Notes: generated from the sequence alone by a model not told the origin. A stretch of DNA of 64,000 nucleotides from Plantactinospora mayteni (GCF_016862935.1 NZ_BONX01000052.1:100341-164340), one strand, 5' to 3'. Counted from the stretch's first letter, positions 7,446-16,416 are shown. Program-made: numbers and translations.

Positions 7446-8789
7446 TCAGTCCTCACGCAGCGAGCCGACCATCGCCACCGGCAGCGGTGCCGCCGGAGCG
7501 TCGCGATCAGGCAGCGGGTACGTCTCGCCGCGTGCCTCCAGCCGCTCCAACCGCAGCTCGTACGGCGGGTGGCTGGCGCAGACCGCGTCGTCCCAGCCGC
7601 CTCCCCCCGTCTCGAAGGAGCGGCGCAACCGGGTCAGCACCCGCCGCATGCCGGCCCGGTGGCCGGCGAGCGCGGCTCCGGCGTCGGCCCGGTACTCGCT
7701 GGCCCGGGCATCGAAGCTCTGCGACGGCACGACCAGGAACCGGACCGTCAGGGTCACCGGCCAGGCGATCAGCATGACCAGCAGCTTGACCAGCGGGTGC
7801 GGGAAAACCCGCAGTAGATAGTTGGCGGCGCTGAACAACAGGTAGAGCGGTAGCGCGAGGCCCCGGACGAAGACCCGGCTGACCGGGTCACCGTTGCGCC
7901 AGTGCACCAGTTCGTGCGCGAAGAGCGCGGCGACCGCCTCGCGGTCGTAGTTGAACTCGTCCAGCAGCCCCTGGCTGAGCACGATGTGCCGGGTGTGTGC
8001 CATGGCCCGGGGCGTGCGGTCGGGGTCGATCAGGATCATCGGGATGCTGGACAGGCCGAGCGCCGCGCCGACCTGGCGGGCGATCGGCAACAGCAGCGCC
8101 GCCTCCCGCCGGCTGAGCCGGCGGGCGCCGCCGATCCGGAGCAGCCACGGTTCGCAGCTCACCCGGTAGAGGGTGTAGACGACCGCCAGGGTCACACCCG
8201 CCACGCACTGCCCGATGAGCATCAGGGGTGCGTCGACCGGGTTGGAGAGCCAGGGCATCGCGAGGCCGGCGAGGAAGACGGCCGCGATCTGTAGCGGGAA
8301 CGTGACGATCGCGACGACGATCCCGCCGCTGACCAGGATGCTGATCGCTCCGCCCAGACCGACCTGCTCCGGCAGGATGTCGCCGCCGGACAACTGGCTG
8401 ATGAGGTCTTCCGCACTTCGGAACAGTCCCGCCGTACCCGGACCGCCGAGGAAGAGCAGGCCGATCGCCTGCACCAGGTAGAACAGCAGGAACAAGCCGG
8501 TGAACAGGACCGCCAGCGGTACGTTCAGCCAGGCGCCGGCGAACGCGCCGAGCGCCGCCCGCCAGTCGCGCAGCGCGGCGACGCGCAGCCACCCGACGAT
8601 GCTGGGATAGCCCGGGGGTCGGTGCGCGAAGAGCCGGTCGACCCATCTGGTCGGGGTCTGTGGAGCGGAGCCGTCCGGGCCCGGTGCGCCGTCCGGCGCC
8701 ACCGTGTCGTCCGAACCGGGTACGGAGGCCGGCGGCACATCGCCATTGACTGTGGCCGACCCCGGTTCGGGTTGGTGAGTTGCCCCCAC
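7446..8789 (-). CDS. M48-family integral membrane zinc metalloprotease (HtpX-like)
   Basis: Membrane protease of the M48 family. The zinc site HELVH is at 292-296 with the third ligand E365 in SEYRADA; hydrophobic segments lie at about 88-115, 148-180, 188-210 and, after the active site, 310-355. The first 50 residues are a Pro/Gly/Asp-rich cytoplasmic tail. GTG 8789 is chosen because GGGAGG lies 5-6 nt before it, giving 447 residues; a longer frame to 8924 has no such signal. It leads the minus-strand operon and is divergent from the NB-ARC regulator. Family members degrade damaged membrane proteins; pairing with a TraG-like ATPase is unusual. Confidence 0.85.
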   Translation of the reverse strand: MGATHQPEPGSATVNGDVPPASVPGSDDTVAPDGAPGPDGSAPQTPTRWVDRLFAHRPPGYPSIVGWLRVAALRDWRAALGAFAGAWLNVPLAVLFTGLFLLFYLVQAIGLLFLGGPGTAGLFRSAEDLISQLSGGDILPEQVGLGGAISILVSGGIVVAIVTFPLQIAAVFLAGLAMPWLSNPVDAPLMLIGQCVAGVTLAVVYTLYRVSCEPWLLRIGGARRLSRREAALLLPIARQVGAALGLSSIPMILIDPDRTPRAMAHTRHIVLSQGLLDEFNYDREAVAALFAHELVHWRNGDPVSRVFVRGLALPLYLLFSAANYLLRVFPHPLVKLLVMLIAWPVTLTVRFLVVPSQSFDARASEYRADAGAALAGHRAGMRRVLTRLRRSFETGGGGWDDAVCASHPPYELRLERLEARGETYPLPDRDAPAAPLPVAMVGSLRED

Positions 8790-8963
8790 GGTTCCTCCCG
8801 ACACGATTCGTCGACCCGCGCTACCCGCCGGCCGACCTGGTAAACGCGCACAGCCAAGCACGACGACGGCGGGATTTGTGTTCTGCCGAACTAATGAGGA
8901 ACACTCTGAGAACGCGGTGGACACTCGCCCGCGTCATTGGCCCCCGCCGGAAAGCGCGATGCC
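8790..8963. promoter_or_regulatory. Divergent promoter region between protease operon and NB-ARC regulator
   Basis: A 174-bp intergenic region carrying the promoters for both directions. The regulator's GTG is preceded by GGAAAG 9 nt upstream, and the protease GTG by GGGAGG. I see no convincing palindrome, so the exact promoter boxes and operators are not assigned. Confidence 0.45.
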
Positions 8964-11336
8964 GTGACTACCTCTCCAGACGAATTCCCGTACGCCGAGT
9001 TGGGTGAGGTCCTCTACCGCTGTCGCCGTACGGCCGGGCTGTCCCTGCGTACGCTCGCCCGCAAGCTCAACATGAGTGCCCATAGCGGACTCGTCGACTA
9101 CGAGCGGGGCAAGCGGCTCATCCCGGAGGACCTGCTGACCAGGTACGAACGGATCTTCGAAGACGGTGGCGAGTTACGTCGACTCCGGACCGCCGTACTG
9201 GCGGCCCAGGCCGGACGGTCCGCCACCCGCTACCGGATCGCGCAGCTTCCTGCTGACCTGCCCGATTTCGTCGGCCGGAAGGCCGAACTCGACATGCTGC
9301 GGGCGGCAGCCGAGGCCGCGCGACCGGCACCGGGACTGCTGGTGGTCACCGGCCCGCCGGGGATGGGCAAGACCAGTCTCGCCGTACACCTGGCGCACCG
9401 CCTCGCCGGCCGTTACCCGGACGGTCAGCTCTACCTCGACCTGCGCGGCGCGGACGAATCGCCGGTGCCGCCCGCCGACGCCCTGCGGTGGCTACTGCGC
9501 GGGCTCGACGTCGCCGATCGCCAACCGACAACCGACACCGCCGAACTGGCGGCCTGGTACCGGTCGATTCTTGATGGCCGGAGAGTTCTGTTGTTGCTCG
9601 ACAACGTGGCCGACGAGGGCCAGGTGCGCCCGCTGTTGCCCGGTGCCGCCGGGGTGCTGGCCGTGCTGACCAGCCGCAACCCGCTGCTCGGCCTGGACGG
9701 TGCCGTCCGCTGCCAACTGGACTCGTTGTCCACGGCGGAGTCCGTCGACCTCATCGGCCGGGTTGTCGGCGCCGACCGGGTGGCCAACGAGCCGGAGGCC
9801 GCTGTCCGGATCGCCGGCAGCTGCGCCGGCCTGCCGCTCGCCACCCGGATCGCCGCGGCCCGGTTGGGCAACTGGCCCCGGTGGTCGCTCGCCGACTGCG
9901 CCCGGATGCTCGCCGCGGAACAGCGCCGGTTGACCTGGCTGTCGACCGGCGATCGGGCGGTGCGGGGCACATTCGAGATGTCGTACCGCGCCCTGTCCGA
10001 CCCGGCCCGCCGACTGTTTCGCCGGCTGGCCCTGCTACCCGTACCGGAATGCGGGCTGGTCGCGGCGGGCGTGCTGGCCGGCACCTCCGAGTCCGGGGCG
10101 GACTCCCTGATGACCAACCTGGTCAACGTCGGATTGGTCCAGCCGGCCCTGGTCGGAAACCGGTACCGGCTGCACGATCTGACCGCGCTCTACGCCAGCG
10201 ACCGGCTGTCCGCGGAGGAGGACGAGCGGGCGACCCGGACCGCGGAGGAGGCGTACCTCGACTGGCTGTTGGGCACCGCGCAGGACGCGGCGACCCAGCT
10301 CGACGAGAGTGGAGCCAATTCCGGTACGTCCGTCTTCGCCGGATCCCCCGACGCGGTTCGGTGGCTGGACACCGAACGGGTGACGGTACGCGCCGGGATA
10401 GCTCGGGCGGCTGCCCTCGACCTGGCTGATCTGGTCTATCCGCTGATGGCCACCCTGCCCTGGTTCTACGACCTGCGCTGTCACTGGCAGGACCAGCGGG
10501 ACCTGGCCGAGACCACGTTGGAACTGGCCCGCCGCCGAGGCGACGCCACCACGGAGGTGATGGCCCTCAACGGCATCGCGTTGGCCTGGACGCCACTGCG
10601 CCGTCCCGACGAGGTCATCCGGTGGAGTGTGCGGGCCGTCTCCCTGGCCCGGCGGGTCGACGCCGTGGAAGAGGAGACCTGGGCGCTGGATCGCTGGGGG
10701 ATGGCGCTCACCGAACTCGGGCGGTACGAGGAGGCGCGCGTTGTGCTGCTCCGGGCGGCCGCGCTCGCCCAGGAGTACGGCGACTGGTGGATGGTGGGCG
10801 GCGCGTTGAACCGCCTCGGCCACGTGTCGTACGAGGCTCGGCGCCACGAGTCGGCCATCGACGCGTACGACCAGGCGTTACTCGTCTTCCGGGAACTGGA
10901 CCGCCCGCGTGGCGAGGCGATGGCGCGGCTCGGACTCGGCCGGGCGCTGGCCGCGCTCGGGCGCCCCGACGAGGCGGTCACGTACCAGCGGACCGCGGTC
11001 GCGCTGTTCGCCGGTGCGGATGACGGTTGGGGCCTGGCCCGCGCCCACCAGGAGTTGGCCGCCGCGCTGCGAGCGTTGGGGCAGTACCAGGCCGCCGCCG
11101 AGCGCCTGCGGCTGGCAGCCGGGCTCTTCGCGGATCACGGTGACCGCCATGCGCAGGCGCGAACTCTGCTGGCACTCGTGGAGTTGGCGGTGGCGGAGAG
11201 CCGGTACGGCGAAGCGTCGTGTTGCCGCGACGAGGCGTTGGCGGTCTTGGCGGGTCTCACCGATCCAGAGGCGCGGGATCTGCGTGCGGCACTCGCGGTA
11301 CCGGCTGGGGCGCCTGGGCCGGCGGCTGACCGGTGA
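8964..11336 (+). CDS. HTH / NB-ARC / TPR STAND-type regulator
   Basis: A 790-residue signal-transduction ATPase. Residues 10-65 form an XRE-type helix-turn-helix (LRTLARKLNMSAHSGLVDYE). The NB-ARC ATPase begins near 100, with Walker A GPPGMGKT at 130-137 and a Walker B-like RRVLLLLDNVAD near 205; the last 280 residues are TPR repeats. It lacks the SARP DNA-binding/activation module of AfsR. GTG 8964 is preferred to TTG 8937 because of GGAAAG upstream. The divergent M48/TraG-like operon is the obvious candidate target. Standard STAND logic is ATP-driven oligomerisation after ligand sensing by the TPRs. Confidence 0.85.
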   Translation: MTTSPDEFPYAELGEVLYRCRRTAGLSLRTLARKLNMSAHSGLVDYERGKRLIPEDLLTRYERIFEDGGELRRLRTAVLAAQAGRSATRYRIAQLPADLPDFVGRKAELDMLRAAAEAARPAPGLLVVTGPPGMGKTSLAVHLAHRLAGRYPDGQLYLDLRGADESPVPPADALRWLLRGLDVADRQPTTDTAELAAWYRSILDGRRVLLLLDNVADEGQVRPLLPGAAGVLAVLTSRNPLLGLDGAVRCQLDSLSTAESVDLIGRVVGADRVANEPEAAVRIAGSCAGLPLATRIAAARLGNWPRWSLADCARMLAAEQRRLTWLSTGDRAVRGTFEMSYRALSDPARRLFRRLALLPVPECGLVAAGVLAGTSESGADSLMTNLVNVGLVQPALVGNRYRLHDLTALYASDRLSAEEDERATRTAEEAYLDWLLGTAQDAATQLDESGANSGTSVFAGSPDAVRWLDTERVTVRAGIARAAALDLADLVYPLMATLPWFYDLRCHWQDQRDLAETTLELARRRGDATTEVMALNGIALAWTPLRRPDEVIRWSVRAVSLARRVDAVEEETWALDRWGMALTELGRYEEARVVLLRAAALAQEYGDWWMVGGALNRLGHVSYEARRHESAIDAYDQALLVFRELDRPRGEAMARLGLGRALAALGRPDEAVTYQRTAVALFAGADDGWGLARAHQELAAALRALGQYQAAAERLRLAAGLFADHGDRHAQARTLLALVELAVAESRYGEASCCRDEALAVLAGLTDPEARDLRAALAVPAGAPGPAADR

Positions 11337-11408
11337 ACCTTCTCCAACCTGGACAGCGCGGCGCCCACGAGCGCGTCGCTCCTGTCACTCGCGGTCATCG
11401 CGTCCGGT

Positions 11409-11520
11409 TCATCCCTTGACGCTTCCGGCGGTCATACCGGAGACAATGAACCGTTGCAGAAGGAGGTAGAACGGCACGGCCGGCAGTGTGTACATGGGGG
11501 CGACGGACATGCACCGCACC
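11409..11520 (-). pseudogene. C-terminal relic of a MalG-type sugar ABC transporter permease
   Basis: Read on the minus strand, the codons before the TGA at 11409-11411 give LLLQRFIVSGMTAGSVKG, matching the nearly invariant C-terminus of carbohydrate ABC permeases (QRYFVxGLTAGAVKG). About 30 residues upstream are still recognisable (APMYTLPAVPFY), then the frame hits a TAG. Nothing else of the transporter remains, so this is a deletion relic. Confidence 0.75.
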
Positions 11521-11613
11521 GAATCCAACCGCTACACAGGATGAAAGAGGCTCATCGCACCTCCCCGCCGCCCGCCCGGCACTGTAGCCGGGCGGAACGG
11601 CGGTGTTCTTCAG

Positions 11614-11790
11614 TCAGCGAGGTACGGCCACGACGGTGAAGCGGTAGGTGCCCGAACCGATCTCGTAGACGACGGCGTCGTCCTCGACGCTGACCCGTCG
11701 GGCACCGCGCGGATCAGCATCCGGACTCGCTTCTCACCGAGGAACCGCCAGGCGTAGGGGCTGGTGAAAGACTCCGCGAACCTCTACATG
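11614..11790 (-). pseudogene. C-terminal relic of a glycoside hydrolase-like protein
   Basis: The minus strand ends in YEIGSGTYRFTVVAVPR before a TGA at 11614-11616. The EIGSGxYRFTV pattern is typical of the closing beta-sandwich strand in alpha-L-rhamnosidase-like and related glycosidases. Coding continues upstream for about 35 codons, then a better-looking frame (YAWRFLGEKRVRMLI) is out of phase, so at least one frameshift is present. It lies 200 bp from the sugar-permease relic and on the same strand, so both may come from one lost sugar-utilisation cluster. Confidence 0.45.
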
Positions 11791-11889
11791 TCGCAGTTGA
11801 TCTTCACCGGGTCTGATGACACGCCGGCGAACTGCCGCTCGAACTCATCCCCGGCGGAGCAAGCCCGCACCCGTCCGGCTTCGACGAGA

Positions 11890-12019
11890 TCATGCCGAAA
11901 CCCTGGCCACCGCCACCGTCGACCGGCTCCTGCACCATGCCCACGTCGTCGTGACCCAGCGTGACAGCTACCGCTTCAACCAAGCCATCGCCGGGCATGG
12001 CGTCAAAGCCTTGCACTAA
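11890..12019 (+). pseudogene. C-terminal relic of an IS21-type IstB helper ATPase
   Basis: Frame ending at 12019 reads TATVDRLLHHAHVVVTQRD and SYRFNQAIAGHGVKALH, matching the C-terminus of IstB (xxxDRLLHHAxVxxxxGxSYR). IstB is the AAA+ partner of the IS21 transposase. The AAA core and IstA are missing, so the element is dead; it probably marks the event that removed the neighbouring genes. Confidence 0.65.
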
Positions 12020-12328
12020 CCTCAGCACCACCCCGCGGCGGGCAACGGCTTGGTCGACACCGCAATGGAGGCCGGCGCCAGCGTGAGGCCGGTGCCAGCA
12101 TGCTGAAGCCCGCAGCGAAATCACAGTGGGGGTACGGCGACATCGTCCATGCACCGGATGGAACCATCGTCACCCTCGCCTCGTCGTCCAAGAAGGACAC
12201 CGGCCGACCAGGGCCGGGATGGCAACGTACTCGCCCGGCATGCCGACCTGATCTGGATCGGACTCGGGTGCGATAAGGTCGGCACGGCTCTACCGATCCG
12301 CCGCCGGTTCCCCGACCCCCACGGAGCG

Positions 12329-14002
12329 ATGACGCACACCCTGCTGGTTTCGGCCACCCAGTCCGACGCGTACCCCTCCATCGCGGACGCGCTCGACGGG
12401 GCGCCGGACGGTGCCACCATTCTGGTGACCCCAGGGGAATATCTGGAACACCTACGCATCAAGCAGCGGAGCGTGGTCATCGGGGTCACCGGAGGGCCCG
12501 GGTCGGTCACCATCCGCGCCCGCCAGGCCGACGAGTCCATCCTGGAGTGCCGAGACGCCACCGTCGAGCTGCGCGAACTCGTGCTGGCCGCGGGTGACGC
12601 CCCGGCCGTGGTGGTCTTCGGCGGCACCATCCGGGTGGTCGACACCGAGGTCTCCGCCGGCCGGGCCGTGGCGATCCAGGTGGGCTCGCACAGCGAGTTC
12701 GAGTTCACCCGGGTCCGGGTCACCAACGCCCAGCGCGGCATCCTCTGGGACAACTGCGCCGGCACGGCGGTCGGATGCGAGATCACCAACATCGTCGAGG
12801 ACGGGCTGCTCATCCGCTCCGCCGATCCGACGATCCGCAACTGTACGGTCGCCGGGTGCGGCTACCGCGGCATCTACGTCTACGACTATGCCCGTCCCGT
12901 ACTGGAGAACTGCGAGGTGGCCAGTTCCGGGGTGGGTATCGCGGTCGCCCAGGGCAGCTCCCCGACCCTGCGGCGCTGCCGGGTACACGACGTACGCGGG
13001 CAGGGCATCACCATCGGCCCCGGCTGCGGCGGGCTGGTCGAGGACTGTCATACCGAACGCACCGCCGCACCGGGCATCCAGCTCGATCCCGGCGCGACCG
13101 CCCGGGTGACCGCCAGCCAACGTGGCCTACCCCGCTCGGTCGGCGCGGGTGACGTACCGGCGGTCCGGAGCGATCCACAGCGGATCGAGGAACTCACCGC
13201 CGAGCTGGACCGGCTGATCGGCCTGCCCGGGGTGAAGGCCGAGGTACGGGCGATCATCGACGAGATCCAGGTCAACGAGTGGCGGCGCAGCGGCGGCCTC
13301 TCCGTCACGCCGAGCAGCAACCACCTGATCTTCGCTGGCGCTCCCGGCACCGGAAAGACCACCGTCGCCCGGATCTACGGCCAGCTCCTCGCCGCGCTCG
13401 GCGTGCTGCCCAGGGGTGGATTCCGCGAGGTGAGCCGGCGGGATCTGGTCGGCCAGTACCTCGGCCACACCGCCGAGAAGACCTCGGCCGCGTTCGAGGC
13501 GGCGCTGGGCGGGGTGCTCTTCATCGACGAGGCGTACACCCTGTCCCGCACGTTCGGCTCCGGCGGCGACTTCGGTCAGGAGGCGATCGACACGCTGGTC
13601 AAGCTGATGGAGGACCACCGCCACGAGATCGTGGTGATCGTCGCCGGCTACACCGACGAGATGGCCGACTTCCTGGCCGCCAACCCGGGGCTCGCCTCGC
13701 GGTTCAGCCGGGCCATCGAGTTCGAGAACTACACCGCCGCCGAGCTGGCCGAGATCCTCGTCACCATGGCCGAGAACCACGAGTACGCCCTGGGCCCGGA
13801 GTTGGTGGTCGCGGCCCGGAGCCATTTCCAGACCGTCCGCCGGAACAAGGACTTCGGCAACGCCCGGGACGCGCGCAAGCTCTTCGAGGGTATGCGCAAG
13901 ACCCAGGCCCAACGGCTACGCCAGTTACGGCGGGTGCCGTCGGCCGAGGAGCTGCAACTGATCACCCTGGACGACTTCGCCCTCGTAACCCGGTCAGGCT
14001 GA
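12329..14002 (+). CDS. Right-handed beta-helix fused to an EccA/CbbX-type AAA+ ATPase
   Basis: A 557-residue protein. Residues about 30-265 are a right-handed parallel beta-helix (repeats such as NCTVAGCGYRGIYVYDYARP and NCEVASSGVGIAVAQGSSPT). Residues about 285-550 are a CbxX/CfqX-type AAA+ domain, with Walker A GAPGTGKT at 337-344, Walker B VLFIDEAYTL near 396-405 and an Arg-finger region SRFSRAIEF. EccA of ESX systems has the same AAA+ type but a TPR N-terminus. ATG 12329 is chosen because the beta-helix begins there; the frame upstream is low-complexity. It ends 9 bp inside the convergent gene. Probable role: remodelling or chaperoning T7SS substrates (inference from domain and locus). 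Confidence 0.85.
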   Translation: MTHTLLVSATQSDAYPSIADALDGAPDGATILVTPGEYLEHLRIKQRSVVIGVTGGPGSVTIRARQADESILECRDATVELRELVLAAGDAPAVVVFGGTIRVVDTEVSAGRAVAIQVGSHSEFEFTRVRVTNAQRGILWDNCAGTAVGCEITNIVEDGLLIRSADPTIRNCTVAGCGYRGIYVYDYARPVLENCEVASSGVGIAVAQGSSPTLRRCRVHDVRGQGITIGPGCGGLVEDCHTERTAAPGIQLDPGATARVTASQRGLPRSVGAGDVPAVRSDPQRIEELTAELDRLIGLPGVKAEVRAIIDEIQVNEWRRSGGLSVTPSSNHLIFAGAPGTGKTTVARIYGQLLAALGVLPRGGFREVSRRDLVGQYLGHTAEKTSAAFEAALGGVLFIDEAYTLSRTFGSGGDFGQEAIDTLVKLMEDHRHEIVVIVAGYTDEMADFLAANPGLASRFSRAIEFENYTAAELAEILVTMAENHEYALGPELVVAARSHFQTVRRNKDFGNARDARKLFEGMRKTQAQRLRQLRRVPSAEELQLITLDDFALVTRSG

Positions 14003-14977
14003 GGTTTCGGTCACCAAACCGGCTTCGGAGCCCTCATCGCGCAACGCCCGGACCACCCGGTCCAGCACCTCGTCGTCCAGGTCGACCGGCCACTCGTAGT
14101 CCTGTTCCTCGATGTGCGCGAGCAGTTCGGGTTCGGGTGGTACGCCGTACCGCTCGGCGAAGTAGGCCAGCGACTCCGACCAGACCCAGTGACCATCGCT
14201 GCGCAGGTGCGCCGGCACCACCTCAGGCTGCGCCGGGTCGAACGGGTCCGGGTCAAGGCCCCAGCAGGCCAGGACCATCGGCGCCCCACGAAGGTAGCCG
14301 GCCACCGCTGCCCGTTCGGCCTCCGCCAGCAGCCGGTCGGGGAGCGCCACACGCCCGGCACCGTCCCTGGGAGGCACGGCTCCGGAGAACCGCGGCCGGT
14401 CGCCGGGCCTCCTGGCTACCCCCGTCACCTGCTCCGCCTCGGCCAGCAACCGGCGGTACGCCGCCCGGCTCGCCGCCAGCCGCAGCCGGCTGAACCGGTC
14501 CGGGTCCCGCTCCCGGACCGCGCGGCCCCGGTCCGACCAGAACGCCGACTCCGGGACCTGGTCGGCGCCCTCCGGGACGAACTTCAGCACCTCGTCCAGA
14601 GCGGCGGCTGCGGCTCGGCGGTCGACCCGGACCCGTACGCGCTCGTCCTCCGACAGTCCGGTCAGGTCGGCTGGTCCGCCGCCGAAACTGTCGGCGACCC
14701 AGCACCACTCCCCGGCGTCAAGCAGTTCCGACGGGTCGGCGCTGTCCGACCACACCGCCCCGGAGAGCGCACCGGCCAGTTCGGGCAGGCGGAACTCCAG
14801 CAGGCGCGGACGGCCGCAGCCGGCGCAGTCCTCCGAATACCGGACGACCCAGCCACCGTCCACTCGACGCACACTGCTGCCGCCTGGCTCCGACTCGCCG
14901 CACTCGCAGGGGTGTAACCGCAGGTAAAGCTCGATCTCCTCGGTGCTGTGCGCGAGCGGCGGCATGTCACCGACCAT
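13994..14977 (-). CDS. Cys-module protein, single copy of a module tripled in this locus
   Basis: A 327-residue soluble protein of unknown function. Its head (residues 14-110) reads YLRLHPCECGES, then DCAGCGRPR and PSELLDAGEWCWVAD; the four Cys plus His look like a zinc site. The tail (120-185) contains LDEVLKFVPEGADQVP and SAFWSDRGRAVRERDPDRF. The next-door 482-residue protein contains two copies of the same head-tail unit. The last 100 residues are extra and Trp-rich. The frame overlaps the upstream gene by 11 bp, with an alternative ATG at 14965. Located directly after a giant T7SS-type effector, so an immunity or chaperone role is possible but unproven. Confidence 0.6.
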   Translation of the reverse strand: MVGDMPPLAHSTEEIELYLRLHPCECGESEPGGSSVRRVDGGWVVRYSEDCAGCGRPRLLEFRLPELAGALSGAVWSDSADPSELLDAGEWCWVADSFGGGPADLTGLSEDERVRVRVDRRAAAAALDEVLKFVPEGADQVPESAFWSDRGRAVRERDPDRFSRLRLAASRAAYRRLLAEAEQVTGVARRPGDRPRFSGAVPPRDGAGRVALPDRLLAEAERAAVAGYLRGAPMVLACWGLDPDPFDPAQPEVVPAHLRSDGHWVWSESLAYFAERYGVPPEPELLAHIEEQDYEWPVDLDDEVLDRVVRALRDEGSEAGLVTETSA

Positions 14978-16415
14978 AGCGCGCCAGGAAACTCTCCACC
15001 CGACGCCAGCATCGGTCCCGCTCGGCGGTCAACCGTTCCCGGTCGAACCGGTCGGGGTCAAGCTGGTAGCGCCGGTGGCCGGAGGCCGTACGGACCGCGT
15101 CGGCCGGAACCCGGTCGGCACCGGGCGGGATGAACTTCAGCGCCTCCTCGATCGCGCTCGCGGCGCCGACGAGCAACCGAACCACCGCCTCGTCATCGGT
15201 GCCCGCGGGCTCCCGGTCGGCCCGCGTGTGGTCGGCCACCTTCCCGTCGTCGGTGCCCGCCGGCTCCCCGTCCTCGACCCCCGTCAGGCGGGCCGGCTCC
15301 CCGCCCGAAGATGCCTGCGCCCCGTCCGGGCGTGACGGCTCCTCCCGTGCCGGCTGCTCCTCCCGGCGTGCCGGCTCCTCGTCCGGGTCGGCCGGGACGC
15401 CGAGCAGGTCGAGCACCGTGCGGTAGTCGTCCGCGACGTCCAGCCACTGGCCGGCGTCGATCACCTCGGACGGTCCGTCCTCCGGGTAGCTGAACCGGTA
15501 GGGCGAGTCCGGCACGACGCCGGACCGCTGGGGAAGACGCATGGTGACCGCGCGCTGCCGGGCGCAGTCGTCGCAGGATCCGGCATAGCGGACCAGGATT
15601 CCCGCCTCGTCGTCCTGAAGGATCTCCATCTGCCCGCGGGGGAAGGACGCGCAGCCGCACACGCACGGGTGCAGGTCCAGGTAGAGATGGGCCTCGGCGA
15701 GGGTGCGTACCCGGATCGGCTCGCCGTCGGCCGTCGCCTCGGCGGCCTCCGCACCGGTCGGCGGAGCCTCCTGGTCGGCGAGCGAATCCGGCCGGTCGAA
15801 CCGGGCGACGACGTCGTCCAGTTGGCGGCGGTACTCGGCGCGGACCGTGTCGAGCCGGGATCGGCGGAACAGCTCGGGTTGCTCGGCCCTCAGCAGCCGC
15901 CCGAGGTCGGTCCAGAACGCCGTGGCCGGCACTTCGTCGTCCTCCGCCGGGCCGCCGTCGACCGGTGGTGAGAGGAACTTCGCCACCTCGTCCGCCGCCG
16001 CCCGCGCGGCGTCCCAGGCGCCGAAGATCGCCCGGTACGTCCCGTCGTCCGGTGGCGCCCCGTCGAGTTGGGCCAGCCCGGTGTGGGCCATGCCGGCGTT
16101 GGCAAGCTCCAGCAGGCACCACTGCCCGGCGTCGATCAGCGTCGACCTGCCGTCCCCGTAGCGCAGGCGCGACTCCTCCCGGGCCTCGGCGGAGGGCACG
16201 GGTACGGACACCTCGACCGTGTGGTGTTGGTCCTCGTACGGCCCGTCGAAGCGGAGAAGATAGGTGTCGCCGAACCGGTGCAGGCTGGTGAAGCGGTCGA
16301 AGTCGATCCACTCGTCGCCGGGCGGCAGGCTCAGCTCGACGAAGGCGTACGCCTCGGCGAGCGTCCGCGCTTCCACCGGGGTGCCGGACCCGGGCGGGGT
16401 GGGGTTCGCGACCAC
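14967..16415 (-). CDS. Two-copy Cys-module protein downstream of the giant effector
   Basis: A 482-residue protein with two head-tail units. Unit 1 (about 14-215) has AYAFVELSLPPGDEW, STLIDAGQWCLLE and the tail ADEVAKFLSPPV / ATAFWTDLGRLLRAEQPELF, but lacks the Cys cluster. Unit 2 (about 232-482) has LYLDLHPCVCGCASF, SCDDCARQR, PSEVIDAGQWLDVAD and the tail EEALKFIPPGADRVPADA. A disordered Glu/Arg/Pro linker (about 340-405) lies inside unit 2. GTG start one base after the giant gene's stop, so the genes are in one operon. Family unknown to me; repeats and location make it a candidate immunity or adaptor protein. Confidence 0.6.
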   Translation of the reverse strand: MVANPTPPGSGTPVEARTLAEAYAFVELSLPPGDEWIDFDRFTSLHRFGDTYLLRFDGPYEDQHHTVEVSVPVPSAEAREESRLRYGDGRSTLIDAGQWCLLELANAGMAHTGLAQLDGAPPDDGTYRAIFGAWDAARAAADEVAKFLSPPVDGGPAEDDEVPATAFWTDLGRLLRAEQPELFRRSRLDTVRAEYRRQLDDVVARFDRPDSLADQEAPPTGAEAAEATADGEPIRVRTLAEAHLYLDLHPCVCGCASFPRGQMEILQDDEAGILVRYAGSCDDCARQRAVTMRLPQRSGVVPDSPYRFSYPEDGPSEVIDAGQWLDVADDYRTVLDLLGVPADPDEEPARREEQPAREEPSRPDGAQASSGGEPARLTGVEDGEPAGTDDGKVADHTRADREPAGTDDEAVVRLLVGAASAIEEALKFIPPGADRVPADAVRTASGHRRYQLDPDRFDRERLTAERDRCWRRVESFLARYGR

Positions 16416-16416
16416 C

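Noticed and set aside
8790..8924. Longer start for the M48 protease
   Set aside because: No ribosome site, unlike GTG 8789 with GGGAGG.
12149..12328. Sixty-codon N-terminal extension of the beta-helix/AAA+ protein
   Set aside because: Low-complexity Arg/Pro sequence with no ribosome site, overlapping the graveyard; the beta-helix starts after ATG 12329.
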